A stretch of DNA of 64,000 nucleotides from Clostridium manihotivorum. GTDB taxonomy: Bacteria > Bacillota > Clostridia > Clostridiales > Clostridiaceae. The stretch lies in NCBI RefSeq assembly GCF_004015185.1, contig NZ_CP025746.1, forward strand, positions 2,869,776 to 2,933,775, written 5' to 3'. Positions 18,456-27,766 of this stretch are shown here, piece after piece; position 1 is the first letter of the stretch, and each line of letters starts with the position of its first letter. The position numbers were made by a program, and so were the translations under genes. The notes beneath the pieces are model-generated. The model ran no database searches. It had not been told where the DNA came from and was given only the letters and a program-made list of their open reading frames with translations.

Positions 18456-19145
18456 ATGATGGAAAAACTTCTAATTGTAGATGATGATAATGATATATTA
18501 GATATGGTAAAGACTTATTTCAAGGATGAATATGAAATAATATCTGCTAAAGATGGGGAAGAAGGATTGAAGCTGCTTAGAGAGCAAAGTTATTCAATTG
18601 TTCTGTTGGACATAATGATGCCTAAAATTGATGGTTATTCAATGCTTACAAAGATGAGAGAATTTACTGACACACCAGTGATTTTCTTAACAGCTAAAGG
18701 AGAACAGCTTGACAAGGTAAAAGGTTTTATCAAAGGTTGTGATGATTATGTGACCAAGCCTTTTGATTTTACAGAGCTTTCCTTTAGGATAAAGGCTATT
18801 ATTAAAAGAACAAGTAATAATAGTAGTCCTGTTCAGAATAAAAAGCTTTTAAGTATTAAGGATTTAGAGATAAACCTAGAAGAATACACTGTTAAAAGAT
18901 CAGAGGAAGAAATAAAGCTCACTCCTAAAGAGTTCGAAATACTTAAGCTTTTGACAGCTAATAAGGGCAGGATTTATTCTACAAAAAACATCTATGAACT
19001 TATATGGAAAGATACGTTTTTGGGAAATGACAATAGCGTGTTAACTCATATTAGAAATCTAAGAGAAAAGCTTGGAGATCAAGTAAAGAGCAGTAAATAC
19101 ATTAAGACTGTCTGGGGAGTGGGTTATAAAGTTGAGAAAGATTAG
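18456..19145 (+). CDS. OmpR-family response regulator
   Basis: Receiver domain first: LLIVDDDNDIL holds the acidic pocket, LLDIMMPKIDGY the phosphorylated Asp, FLTAKG the Thr, and YVTKPFD the Lys. Then comes a winged-helix DNA-binding domain of the OmpR/PhoB type (LTPKEFEILKLLTANKGRIYS ... VWGVGYKVEK). ATG 18456 is chosen because AGAGG at 18441-18445 is too close to the upstream ATG at 18447. The last 14 bp overlap the kinase gene. It probably controls the ABC pump encoded just upstream. Confidence 0.93.
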   Translation: MMEKLLIVDDDNDILDMVKTYFKDEYEIISAKDGEEGLKLLREQSYSIVLLDIMMPKIDGYSMLTKMREFTDTPVIFLTAKGEQLDKVKGFIKGCDDYVTKPFDFTELSFRIKAIIKRTSNNSSPVQNKKLLSIKDLEINLEEYTVKRSEEEIKLTPKEFEILKLLTANKGRIYSTKNIYELIWKDTFLGNDNSVLTHIRNLREKLGDQVKSSKYIKTVWGVGYKVEKD

Positions 19146-20517
19146 TAGATTAAAGCTTGAACTAGCTATATTTGCCATAATATCAATGGGAATATCATTG
19201 TTTCTAGGAATAATGATAAACGCAGCGGTAAAGCCTGATTTAAAGAGTGATAATGAGGTGTATAACTATGTTTATAAAGATTATATTAAAGATCTACTCA
19301 GTGAGTTAAAAAAGCCAGCCAATATTAATGAAGAAAAAATTAAGAGTATAATAAATAGAGAATGGCGGAGAGATTACACTTTATATTTAGTAGATAAAAA
19401 TGGAAGAGTTATAGAATCAAGCAGTGGTTCAGTTAAAGAGATAGACCCTGAGTATATAAAAGATGGAATGGTCCAAGTAAAGCATGTTGATAATAAAGAA
19501 AAAAATAAAGATGTTACGGATACTACTGTTAGAGTAAGGGCTTGTTACCATATAAGTAGTGATTATTTTCTATTATTTGACTACTTAGGCTATGGTCAGA
19601 ATGATGGGAATTTTTACACTGTAATATTCAGTGTGATAGCTATTTATCTTATTTCTTTTTCGCTACTTACAGGCGGAAGATTTACTTATCTTTTGAAGAT
19701 AAATAAATCTATAAGAGTAATGGCAGAAGGAAATTTAAGTAGTATAGCACCAGTAAAATATAAAAATGAATTAACACAACTGGCTAAAGATATTAATTTT
19801 ATGGCAGAAGAGCTGCAAAAGGAAGATGACAAGCGTAAAGAGTTTCTTACGAATATATCTCATGACTTAAGAACTCCTCTAACAACTATAACAGGATATA
19901 TAAAGATTATAAAAGAGAAAAAATATCGTGATACTGAAGAAGTAGGGAAGTTCGTAGATATTATGGAGCGTAAAAGTAATCACTTAAAGTATATGATAGA
20001 TGACTTCTTTCAGTATTCTAAGTTAGCATCAAATGATATTGATATGAATAAGGAAAAATTGTACCTTCAAGAACTGATTAGACAAATCGTTGTTGAGGAG
20101 CAACCAGTTTTTAAACAAAGTCAGTTAGAACTTTTATTGTATTTGGATAATAAAGATATAATTGTATTTGGTGATGGAGAACTGATATTTAGAGCGGTAA
20201 GTAACCTGTTGTCCAATGCTTTAAAATATTCTAAAAAAGAAACGAAAGTAGAAGTGGTAATAGGGAAAGAAAATATAGATAACAGCAGTTATGGTGTAAT
20301 TTCAGTAATTAGTATTCCTAAAGAAGATATAAAAGAGGAAGAAGTTATTAAGCTTTTCGATAGACTTTATAAAAAGGACAAGGCAAGGGGAGGAGAAGGC
20401 AGCGGGCTAGGACTATCAATAGTCAAGGAAATAATTAAGCTTCATGGTGGACTAGTTATGGCAAATAAAGAAGCAGATAAAATTGTATTTAAGTTATTTA
20501 TCCCCATCGTTTTTTAA
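19132..20517 (+). CDS. Sensor histidine kinase
   Basis: A 461-residue membrane kinase. Helix one is at about residues 8-30, an external sensing loop of about 130 residues follows, and helix two is near 163-182. Then come a HAMP-like linker, the phospho-acceptor His in FLTNISHDLRTPLTTITGYI, the N box NLLSNALKYS, and the G boxes GGEGSGLGLSIV. It starts with TTG at 19132 inside the response regulator gene (14-bp overlap). Its 3' end overlaps the convergent MFS gene by 24 bp. The large external loop differs from the short-loop BceS type, so it may sense a ligand directly. Confidence 0.92.
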   Translation: MRKISRLKLELAIFAIISMGISLFLGIMINAAVKPDLKSDNEVYNYVYKDYIKDLLSELKKPANINEEKIKSIINREWRRDYTLYLVDKNGRVIESSSGSVKEIDPEYIKDGMVQVKHVDNKEKNKDVTDTTVRVRACYHISSDYFLLFDYLGYGQNDGNFYTVIFSVIAIYLISFSLLTGGRFTYLLKINKSIRVMAEGNLSSIAPVKYKNELTQLAKDINFMAEELQKEDDKRKEFLTNISHDLRTPLTTITGYIKIIKEKKYRDTEEVGKFVDIMERKSNHLKYMIDDFFQYSKLASNDIDMNKEKLYLQELIRQIVVEEQPVFKQSQLELLLYLDNKDIIVFGDGELIFRAVSNLLSNALKYSKKETKVEVVIGKENIDNSSYGVISVISIPKEDIKEEEVIKLFDRLYKKDKARGGEGSGLGLSIVKEIIKLHGGLVMANKEADKIVFKLFIPIVF

Positions 20518-21684
20518 AGTATAACTTATAGTTGCTCCAACAATTGCTAAAGCAATGGTTACATAAAATATATATAAATTTAAGTTTTTGCCTTGAAGAA
20601 AACCTGTCAAGGTAGGCCCTACGCAAAAACCAAGAAAGGTGAAGGTTTGATATAAGCCGTTTGCAGTGCCTCTATATTCTTTATCTGTCAATTTGTTTAT
20701 GGTTGAAGGTATAAGAGAAGTTAAGGTAATAAATCCACTAAGGATAAGAATAACACCTAGGGTTACAGCTGTTAAGCTATAGTAGGATATACACTTAGTC
20801 CCAATTAACAATACAAGAAAGCTTGCCATACTAACCTTTATAAACATGCCTCTGTCGCATAAGGCTATAGCTCCTTGCATTGAGATTATTCCTATTAGGA
20901 CTGCAGGCAAGAATACCTTCCACATGTTACTGACGCCAATCAACTTTTGTAATATATCAGGAACGATGAGAAAGGTAGCAGCCATTATATAGTTTATAAT
21001 AAAACCGCAGATACTTAGCCTCAGTATAGTGATATCTTTTAAAACCTTAACTAAGCTGGCTTTGAATAAATTAATACTATTTTCAGATTGTAGTATTTCT
21101 TCTTTATTAGCTTTTATATTTTCTGGTATAAAGAAGAAAATAAATACAATAGTTAGAGCTATAATTATGCTGCAATCTAGAAACATTTTAGAAACCGAAA
21201 TCACTTTATATAGCATTGGCCCAAGCACGAAAGCTGCAACTGCTCCTATACCTACTATGGTACCTGAAATGCCCATGGCTTTATCTTTCTTTTTATCTTC
21301 AATATTGTCCCCTATCCAAGAATAAGCAATGGCCATAACAGCTCCGCTTCCTTGAAGTGCTCTTGAAAATATAAATACATATATATTTTTAGAAAGAAAA
21401 GCAATAAACAAGCCTAAAGATAATTGAAGAAGACCTACAAGTATCACTTTCTTCCTTCCAAGCATATCACTTATTAACCCATAAGGTATTTGAAATAGTG
21501 CATTTGTTAGCCCATATATTCCAAGACCTAATCCACATAAAAATGGTGTATTGTATTGTAGCTGCTTTCCGTATATTGTTATGAAGGGATTGACCATGGT
21601 CATAGAAAGCTCTCTAAATCCCATTACTAGTCCAATAGCTATTAAAAATATTACTTCTGTTCTTGAAAATACTTTATCTTTCAA
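20494..21684 (-). CDS. Major facilitator superfamily transporter
   Basis: A 396-residue membrane protein with about 12 helices. The loop-2-3 MFS signature is present as GLISDMLGRKKVILVGL. The fold and length fit a drug/H+ antiporter-type efflux protein of the DHA family. The start is TTG 21684, with GAGGAGG 6 bases upstream. It lies 76 bases downstream of the LuxR-type regulator gene on the same strand and may be co-transcribed with it or controlled by it. Substrate unknown. Confidence 0.9.
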   Translation of the reverse strand: MKDKVFSRTEVIFLIAIGLVMGFRELSMTMVNPFITIYGKQLQYNTPFLCGLGLGIYGLTNALFQIPYGLISDMLGRKKVILVGLLQLSLGLFIAFLSKNIYVFIFSRALQGSGAVMAIAYSWIGDNIEDKKKDKAMGISGTIVGIGAVAAFVLGPMLYKVISVSKMFLDCSIIIALTIVFIFFFIPENIKANKEEILQSENSINLFKASLVKVLKDITILRLSICGFIINYIMAATFLIVPDILQKLIGVSNMWKVFLPAVLIGIISMQGAIALCDRGMFIKVSMASFLVLLIGTKCISYYSLTAVTLGVILILSGFITLTSLIPSTINKLTDKEYRGTANGLYQTFTFLGFCVGPTLTGFLQGKNLNLYIFYVTIALAIVGATISYTLKNDGDK

Positions 21685-21760
21685 AGTACCGCCTCCTCAT
21701 ACTTACCATTTTACTAGCTAAGAATTTAGGAGTAATGTACCGAAAGATACATTTGCATAT

Positions 21761-24388
21761 CTATAATATATTTAATTCAGAAGCCTTTAGAACTGCTTGC
21801 GTTCTGGTATGCACATCCAATTTACTATAAATATTTATTATATGTCTTTTAACAGTTCCTGTAGAAATAAACAATCTTTCTCCAATTTCTGTGTTTGTGT
21901 ATCCAAGCTTTACTAAATTCAATACTTCCGTTTCTCTTTCACTTAAAAGTTCTTCTGAAGATTTTAAAGTTCTAATTTTTAACCTATTAACTAAAAAATC
22001 CAAGGGAAAGTTATCAGTTGAAATTTTCATCATGTTTAGAAGATCTAAAAGCTCTTTGTCATGTTCAAAAACTACTCTGAAGTTTTCAGATTTTAATAGT
22101 AATGCGGCTACGCTTTCCATATCAGAGAAAGCCTCTGATAGTTTTTCAATCTTGTAGTATTCTAAGGCTCTTTTAACATAAGCTTCAAATGCTACACCTT
22201 CTAAGGAATTATTTTCAGAGTAAGACACTATTTTACTCAAAGTATTTATGCTCTTTATTGAAAGTCCTTTTTTAATGTATATATTTGATAAGGTTCTGTA
22301 GATAGCTAAGTTCAGCATATTTATGTCATTTTCCAATACAACACTGTTATCTCTTTCCCATTGGTCAACTGAGGATAAGTCATTGACGTTAAGAAGTAGG
22401 TTAATCTCCCAAGTTTCTACTGGTTCAATAACTCTTATAAATAATTTATCCTTCTTAGAGATATACTTTGCTTTATTTATCATCTTTATTGCTTTTTTAT
22501 AGTCTTTTTTACAAACTAACAGCTTTGACATAAGCAAGTAGCCATCATATAATATTTCATTTATATTTGCAGCTTCGCCAAGCTCTAGGGCTGTTTCTAA
22601 GTAATTTTCACAGCTTTCTAAATTGTTTTTCCTAAAATTTATATCTGCAATACCTACGTATAATAATCCAATTATAGGAGAATACTCAACTTTTGCAGTT
22701 TTACAATATTTTAAGCAATCAGTATATAACTCTTCTAGTTCTTTTATTTCTCCTTTTAGAAATTTACAGGTAGACATACTTCTTAAGGCAATAATAGCGG
22801 TGTAGAAACTATCTATTTCTTTACTAGCGTTTAAGGTTTCATAAAACCAATACTCTCCACTATTTATATCACCTTTTGCCATATAGCTTCCGCCTAAATT
22901 CAATGCAACAATGCAGTACATCTGTGGAAACTCTTGTAAAAGTTCCATGCTGCTTTTTAGCTCTTCCATATTTTTATTTATATTTCCTTTTAAATAATCG
23001 GTTATTATGGTTATTGTAGATATTTGAGCTTCTATCCCTTCATAGTTATCATTATTTGATCTACTAAGTGAAGCTTTTCCATAATCTAAATATCTATTAA
23101 CTTGGTTTAGTTCTGAATTCAGTAAGCTAAGCCAAGCATAGTAAATACATACAGAAGCATTTTCTCTAGAGATGTTTTCAGGAATAGATCTCAAGCAACG
23201 GCGAAGTACTGATGTATTACCTCGCTTTAACATATTTAAGCCTTCATTATCAAGTATAGCGACTATTTCTTTATATTTTTCTGCTTTTGAGTAGTAAGAA
23301 ACTGCCTCAGTATAATAGGAACTTTCCTCGTACCAAATTGCAGCATGATAATATATTTCTTTTATACATTGCTCAGAATGTTTGTTTAGTTGTCTATTTA
23401 GAAAATCTTTAAATAAGCAATGGTACTTATACCATTGATTTTTATCATCTAAGGGGAACAAAAATAAATTTCTTTGTTCGAGATACTCTAGTATCTTATA
23501 GGAGGAATTTGTTCCAATAGCCTTATCACAAAGTGATGCATTGAGAACGTCTAAGCAAGAGGTTTTCACAAGAAAGCTTTTGATTTCTTCATCTAAATGC
23601 TCAAATACTTCCTCAGTGAAAAAGTTAAAGATATATCTTTGCTGTCCAGTAAATTCCCTTATTGAATCAGAGTTTATATTGGTATCTTTATTCGAAAGAA
23701 TGAAAATCTGCATTCCTGCAGCCCAGCCATCAAAATTATCTCTTAGGATTTTTATGTCTTCATCAGAAATATTTATAGCTGATTTGCGCCTAAACAAACT
23801 TGTCGTTTCTTCAACTGAAAACCTTAAGTCTTCTGTATCTAATTCAAGTACTTCATTATTAATAAGATATTTTGAAAGGGAAACAGGGAGCCTTTCTCTA
23901 CTTATCATAATAAGATGAAGCTTCTCTGGTAAGTATTTTATAAGAGTGTTAAATTCCTTATGTATTTTACTGTCTGTTATATTATGAAAATCATCTAGAA
24001 TGAATACGAGTCTCATATCAGAGCTTTTAGCTAAATAGTCTGAAGCAACAGTAATAAAGTAATGAAAATTTAAGTTTTGTTCATTATCTGATAATTTGTA
24101 GGCTTTAGAGCATTTATCTTCAGTAATTAAGCAGTTAAGAAAGGTGTTCCAAAAATTATGGATTTCATTATCGCTTTCATCAAGTGAAATCCATTTGAAG
24201 CAGAGGTTATCTTTAGTGTTAAGATTAGCCCAAGAACTTATAAGAGAAGTTTTTCCATAACCCGCTGGAGCAACAACCGTGGTAAGCTTAGCAATAACAG
24301 CTTCATCTAATTTTTTAAATAAGCTCTTTCTTAAAACTAATTCATTTTTTGTCTTTGGAATAGAGTATTTTAATGACATATATTTCAT
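21761..24388 (-). CDS. MalT/LuxR-family ATP-dependent transcriptional regulator
   Basis: A large (875-residue) STAND-type regulator. The P-loop is VVAPAGYGKTSLISSWA near residue 45, the Walker B region is LVFILDDFHNI, and helical TPR-like repeats span about residues 400-750. A C-terminal LuxR helix-turn-helix follows (SERETEVLNLVKLGYTNTEI ... STGTVKRHIINIYSKL). The start at ATG 24388 is preferred, with GAGGTTG 5 bases upstream. An in-frame TTG at 24427 would translate the small GGGAC repeat into the N-terminus and is unlikely. MalT-type proteins bind an inducer through the TPR region and activate adjacent operons; the adjacent MFS gene is the likely target. Confidence 0.9.
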   Translation of the reverse strand: MKYMSLKYSIPKTKNELVLRKSLFKKLDEAVIAKLTTVVAPAGYGKTSLISSWANLNTKDNLCFKWISLDESDNEIHNFWNTFLNCLITEDKCSKAYKLSDNEQNLNFHYFITVASDYLAKSSDMRLVFILDDFHNITDSKIHKEFNTLIKYLPEKLHLIMISRERLPVSLSKYLINNEVLELDTEDLRFSVEETTSLFRRKSAINISDEDIKILRDNFDGWAAGMQIFILSNKDTNINSDSIREFTGQQRYIFNFFTEEVFEHLDEEIKSFLVKTSCLDVLNASLCDKAIGTNSSYKILEYLEQRNLFLFPLDDKNQWYKYHCLFKDFLNRQLNKHSEQCIKEIYYHAAIWYEESSYYTEAVSYYSKAEKYKEIVAILDNEGLNMLKRGNTSVLRRCLRSIPENISRENASVCIYYAWLSLLNSELNQVNRYLDYGKASLSRSNNDNYEGIEAQISTITIITDYLKGNINKNMEELKSSMELLQEFPQMYCIVALNLGGSYMAKGDINSGEYWFYETLNASKEIDSFYTAIIALRSMSTCKFLKGEIKELEELYTDCLKYCKTAKVEYSPIIGLLYVGIADINFRKNNLESCENYLETALELGEAANINEILYDGYLLMSKLLVCKKDYKKAIKMINKAKYISKKDKLFIRVIEPVETWEINLLLNVNDLSSVDQWERDNSVVLENDINMLNLAIYRTLSNIYIKKGLSIKSINTLSKIVSYSENNSLEGVAFEAYVKRALEYYKIEKLSEAFSDMESVAALLLKSENFRVVFEHDKELLDLLNMMKISTDNFPLDFLVNRLKIRTLKSSEELLSERETEVLNLVKLGYTNTEIGERLFISTGTVKRHIINIYSKLDVHTRTQAVLKASELNIL

Positions 24389-24406
24389 GATTACAACCTC
24401 GTTATA

Positions 24407-24425
24407 GGGACGGAGCTTTTGTCCC
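24407..24425. repeat. GGGAC...GTCCC mini-repeat, copy 1
   Basis: GGGACGGAGCTTTTGTCCC is a 5-bp stem with a 9-base loop lying just upstream of the MalT-like gene start. The identical 19 bases recur at 41917-41935 after the rRNA operon. Confidence 0.6.
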
Positions 24426-24561
24426 AAGACATAGTTTACGAATACTTTAATTATATAGAAAAGATACTATGGATTAAAGATGTATATATAGAAATATTAG
24501 GTCAATATGAGCTTTATTGCAATTTATATATAAGGTTCAATTACGAAAGCTTAACTTATAT

Positions 24562-24734
24562 ATGCTGGAAGTTTTAATAATAATGTCATCTATTACGGGG
24601 ATGATCTATATATTAGAGTATATAGGTATATTTTATGGAAACTTAAATTATCCCTTTTGGCTAATACAGGCTTATTGGGGTTTGATGGCCCAGGCTTCTT
24701 AGGAGTATCTGGTATGTACAAATTAATAGCTTAA
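24562..24734 (+). pseudogene. Possible small membrane protein, frameshifted
   Basis: From ATG 24562 a hydrophobic frame runs MLEVLIIMSSITGMIYILEY to about LIQAYWG. It then loses the natural continuation, which appears in another frame as FDGPGFLGVSGMYKLIA ending at 24734. A one-base change in the GGGG run near 24677-24680 would join them into a protein of 57 residues. There is no ribosome site and no recognised family, so this may be chance. Confidence 0.2.
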
Positions 24735-24768
24735 GTTGAATACCTATATTATTTAATAAATATTATTA

Positions 24769-24820
24769 TTCACAAAAGTAAACACTTAGTATATAATGAA
24801 AGTCGTGAGAATGATTATCA
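24769..24820 (+). promoter_or_regulatory. Promoter with overlapping Fur box
   Basis: TTCACA (24769-24774), a 17-bp spacer and TATAAT (24792-24797) form a good housekeeping promoter. TGAGAATGATTATCA at 24806-24820 matches the 7-1-7 Fur consensus TGATAATNATTATCA at 14 of 15 positions counting N, and lies on the expected transcription start. Binding there would block the gene at 24869, so iron (or a related Fur-family signal) probably represses it. Confidence 0.65.
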
Positions 24821-24868
24821 CGTGGTAATTATTGAGAGTTTTAAAACTACAAAAGGGAGTGCTAGAAT

Positions 24869-25372
24869 TTGGGCGCAGTAAAAGATTTATCTACATTAAT
24901 TATGTTAATGCTTATTATAGTAGCAGGGTTCCTATATTCTTCTTTGGTTGAATACTGTCTTCATAGATTTTTACTTCATCATTCCTATGAACAGGAACAC
25001 GTGAGAATTCACCATAAAGTTTATCATGGAATCGAATCCTATGAACTTGAAGAAATTGAGAAGGACACTGTGTTGTCAAGCATAGGCGAGATTTTAAGAA
25101 ACGTAGCCTTATACCTTCCTGTAGCAATAGCAATATTTATTTATAGTAAAGCTTTTGGAGTACTATTTCTTATAGTGTGTATTGCCTATAATATGTGGGA
25201 AGAGTTTGTGCATTTTTATTTCCATAAAAAGAATAAGCTTTTTATAGAAGAACTAAAATTTTATAGAAATTTAAAAGAACATCATAGAGTTCATCACTAT
25301 GCTTATATGTACAATTACGGTATTGGCACTAGTTTTTGGGACATCGTGTTTAGAACTAAGAAGAAAGCATAA
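24869..25372 (+). CDS. Fatty-acid hydroxylase/sterol desaturase-family membrane protein
   Basis: A 167-residue protein with the three His clusters of the di-iron fatty acid hydroxylase superfamily: HRFLLHH near residue 32, HVRIHHKVYH near 44, and EHHRVHHYAYMYNYG near 140. Another His-containing segment is EEFVHFYFHKK. Two or three hydrophobic stretches anchor it. Enzymes of this fold use an oxo-bridged di-iron site to hydroxylate or desaturate lipids with O2, which is curious in a clostridium. It starts at TTG 24869 with GGGAGTG upstream. It is probably Fur-controlled. Confidence 0.82.
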   Translation: MGAVKDLSTLIMLMLIIVAGFLYSSLVEYCLHRFLLHHSYEQEHVRIHHKVYHGIESYELEEIEKDTVLSSIGEILRNVALYLPVAIAIFIYSKAFGVLFLIVCIAYNMWEEFVHFYFHKKNKLFIEELKFYRNLKEHHRVHHYAYMYNYGIGTSFWDIVFRTKKKA

Positions 25373-25386
25373 AATATTAATTAAAA

Positions 25387-25426
25387 GACCTGTTAAAGTA
25401 CCATGTTGAAATTATTAAACATAGCC
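25387..25426. repeat. Dispersed repeat family A, minimal copy
   Basis: The left-end sequence GACCTGTTAAAGTACCATG joins directly to the right-end sequence TTATTAAACATAGCC with the middle missing, giving only 40 bp. It is the shortest unit of the family. Confidence 0.6.
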
Positions 25427-25446
25427 AAATTAAAAGTAATTTAAAG

Positions 25447-25480
25447 GAGAATTCTCTAATTGTAGAGGGTTCTCTTTTTA
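25447..25480 (+). terminator. Intrinsic terminator after the hydroxylase-like gene
   Basis: GAGAATTCTCT / AGAGGGTTCTC, an 11-bp stem including two G-T pairs, followed by TTTTT. Confidence 0.75.
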
Positions 25481-25694
25481 AGTCTATATAAATCTATATC
25501 ATATATATAACTACTGCCTCTGTAAATTAAATCATTATGACTTGAGGCGTAAAAAAACTTTAAATGTAAATATTTATTAAATATGGTAATGTTGTTGAGA
25601 TATAATGTTGTATTAGTGCTATTATTTAAATAATAGAGGCCGGATTGAAGAGGTACATCTTTTACTGACTTTGAATTTATAAGGAGTTGGGACT

Positions 25695-27041
25695 ATGGTA
25701 ATGAAGATAAATAACAAAATGAAAGTAGGTATATTAGCAGCTTTAGTAATTTTAATAGGGATGTTCATTTTTTATCAATGGTATAATAGAAAATTAGTTG
25801 TAGCAAGTGCAAAAGAGTTTTCAAAAGAATTTGATGAGATTGACAAGAGCTGGGTTTTATCTAAAAAAGAAGTTACTTCTGATACTAAACAACTTATAGA
25901 TATTATAGAAAATACTCATCCGTTTTTTATTTTAGAGGGAGAAACAGATAATTATAAAAAAGCTAAGGCAAAATTTGTAGCTGAAACATCTAAAAGTATG
26001 ACAAAAGAGGAGTTTAAAGTAGAGGTTTCAAAGTACCTATCATCCATAGAAGATGCACATACAGAAATTCAATGGCAAGTTGATAAAGTCTTAGATGTAA
26101 ACTGGAAGTATATCAATAATAAGTTGGTTATATTAGATGATAAAAACAAACTTACAGGAAAGATAGTAACTAAGATAAATGGAGTAGGGATAGACAAAGT
26201 ATTTAAATCTATAGATGAACTATTTCCTGCAGAGAATTATGTAGCAGTAGCAGATAATTACTCTGTGTACTCTAAATATAAAGAAGTGTTAGGCTATTCA
26301 GGAGTGGAATGCACCAAAGACATTGATGTAACAGTAACAAATGGAGCTTCTGAAGAGAATATACAACTGAAATTTTTAAACGGTGCAAATAGCTTTTCTA
26401 AAAATAATGAAATATACAGCAAGAAAATTGACCAAAGTACAGTATATGTAAAGCTTGGAACTTGTGTCATAAACGGAGACCTTGGAAAAGTTATTGAGGA
26501 ATTAGAACTAGAATTAAAAGAAGGAATCAAAAATGTAATTATTGATGTTACTGATAATCCAGGAGGAAACTCTGAAGCTTGCTCAAAATTACTAGAAGCA
26601 ATAAATGTTAAGCCAGGTAGCTTTGGAAGTATAAGAAGATTTTCAGAGCTGGCTCAAAAGAAATATGGTTTTAGCAAAAAAAGTGGATACGATAGTCATG
26701 ACAGTAGTAATGATGCTGTACCTAATCCTAATATAAGTCTATATGTAATTACTAATGAGGAAACTTTTAGTTCAGCACAGTGGTTAGCAACCTGGGTGAA
26801 GGATGGTAAATTAGGAACAATCATAGGAAGACCGAGCAAAAACATGCCATCTTCCTATGGGGATGTATTAGGTTTTCAGTTGAAAAATTCAAAACTTAAA
26901 GGTCAAGTATCATTTACAAAGTGGACTAGGCCAGATAAAAGTAAAGATAGCGAAAGAGTCTTGGAAACAGATATATATGTAGATTATTCAGAAAACCCAC
27001 TGGATAAAGCTTTAGAAGTTATTGCGTCAAAGAAAAAATAG
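25695..27041 (+). CDS. Membrane-anchored S41-family (C-terminal processing type) peptidase-like protein
   Basis: A 448-residue protein with an N-terminal membrane anchor (KVGILAALVILIGMFIFY), so the rest is extracytoplasmic. The C-terminal half has the S41/tail-specific protease fold: VIIDVTDNPGGNSEAC, and the nucleophile region ITNEETFSSAQWLATW with Ser after TFS. A canonical PDZ domain is not evident in the middle region, which fits the subgroup of stand-alone S41 hydrolases. AAGGAG precedes the ATG. Transcribed alone. The substrate is unknown, probably a secreted or cell-wall peptide. Confidence 0.82.
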   Translation: MVMKINNKMKVGILAALVILIGMFIFYQWYNRKLVVASAKEFSKEFDEIDKSWVLSKKEVTSDTKQLIDIIENTHPFFILEGETDNYKKAKAKFVAETSKSMTKEEFKVEVSKYLSSIEDAHTEIQWQVDKVLDVNWKYINNKLVILDDKNKLTGKIVTKINGVGIDKVFKSIDELFPAENYVAVADNYSVYSKYKEVLGYSGVECTKDIDVTVTNGASEENIQLKFLNGANSFSKNNEIYSKKIDQSTVYVKLGTCVINGDLGKVIEELELELKEGIKNVIIDVTDNPGGNSEACSKLLEAINVKPGSFGSIRRFSELAQKKYGFSKKSGYDSHDSSNDAVPNPNISLYVITNEETFSSAQWLATWVKDGKLGTIIGRPSKNMPSSYGDVLGFQLKNSKLKGQVSFTKWTRPDKSKDSERVLETDIYVDYSENPLDKALEVIASKKK

Positions 27042-27339
27042 TGACTTAGAAAATATGCAAGTGAAAGTTTTATAAATTAGCAATTATATTTAGTAAAGTT
27101 ATGTTCAAATATAAAATGCAAGGATATTAATATTAAAATTTTTAAATAACGATATATACTATTAAAGTAGTGCTATAATACTATATAAGAAGATTTAATA
27201 TCAAAGTACTTATTAAATTAGAGTAGCTCATATATTTGATTTACTTAGAGCAATATTTAGAAAAACTATTTTAGACTTAACATTTCATATGTTTTAAAGA
27301 GGTATGAAATATTGTCAGATTTCTATTTGGAGGTATTTT

Positions 27340-27525
27340 ATGAAAAATTACAAGTTTTTAAACATTTTACTTCTTAGTTTAGCTGGAGTTTTTTACATTG
27401 TTGGGAGCAAGTTTGGAGCTTTGTTTAACTATGCAGGTTCATTATCTTTGATTGTTTGGGCAACACTTTTTGTTGGAGCAAATAAAAAGATAAATAGAAA
27501 TGATATACCAAGATTGATTAAATAA
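27340..27525 (+). CDS. Small two-helix membrane protein
   Basis: A 61-residue protein (MKNYKFLNILLLSLAGVFYI...) with two hydrophobic helices and a basic tail. The start is ATG 27340 because TGGAGG lies 6 bases before it; a longer frame from 27304 lacks a ribosome site. No family recognised. A terminator follows at 27533. Confidence 0.7.
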   Translation: MKNYKFLNILLLSLAGVFYIVGSKFGALFNYAGSLSLIVWATLFVGANKKINRNDIPRLIK

Positions 27526-27532
27526 TACTAAT

Positions 27533-27566
27533 AATAGAGAGGGCTTTATTGCTTTCTCTATTTTTT
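27533..27566 (+). terminator. Intrinsic terminator
   Basis: TAGAGAGGGC / GCTTTCTCTA stem followed by TTTTTT. Confidence 0.8.
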
Positions 27567-27766
27567 CGATTTTTAATAACAAATTTTTATAGTGGTGTGG
27601 CGGGGCAATTTCAACTATATATAGATCTGTGGCTTATTAATAAAGTTTACATTTTATAATTGCCCTATCAAAGATAAATGGAGCTTAAAAATAGACTCTT
27701 ATAAGTAGTATATATTAATTGAAATTTAACTCTTTGTTGTTATTAGAGTTATCACTTTTAGATGTC

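Noticed and set aside
21029-21325. Plus-strand frame opposite the MFS gene
   Set aside because: Shadow of the transporter gene on the other strand; no ribosome site.
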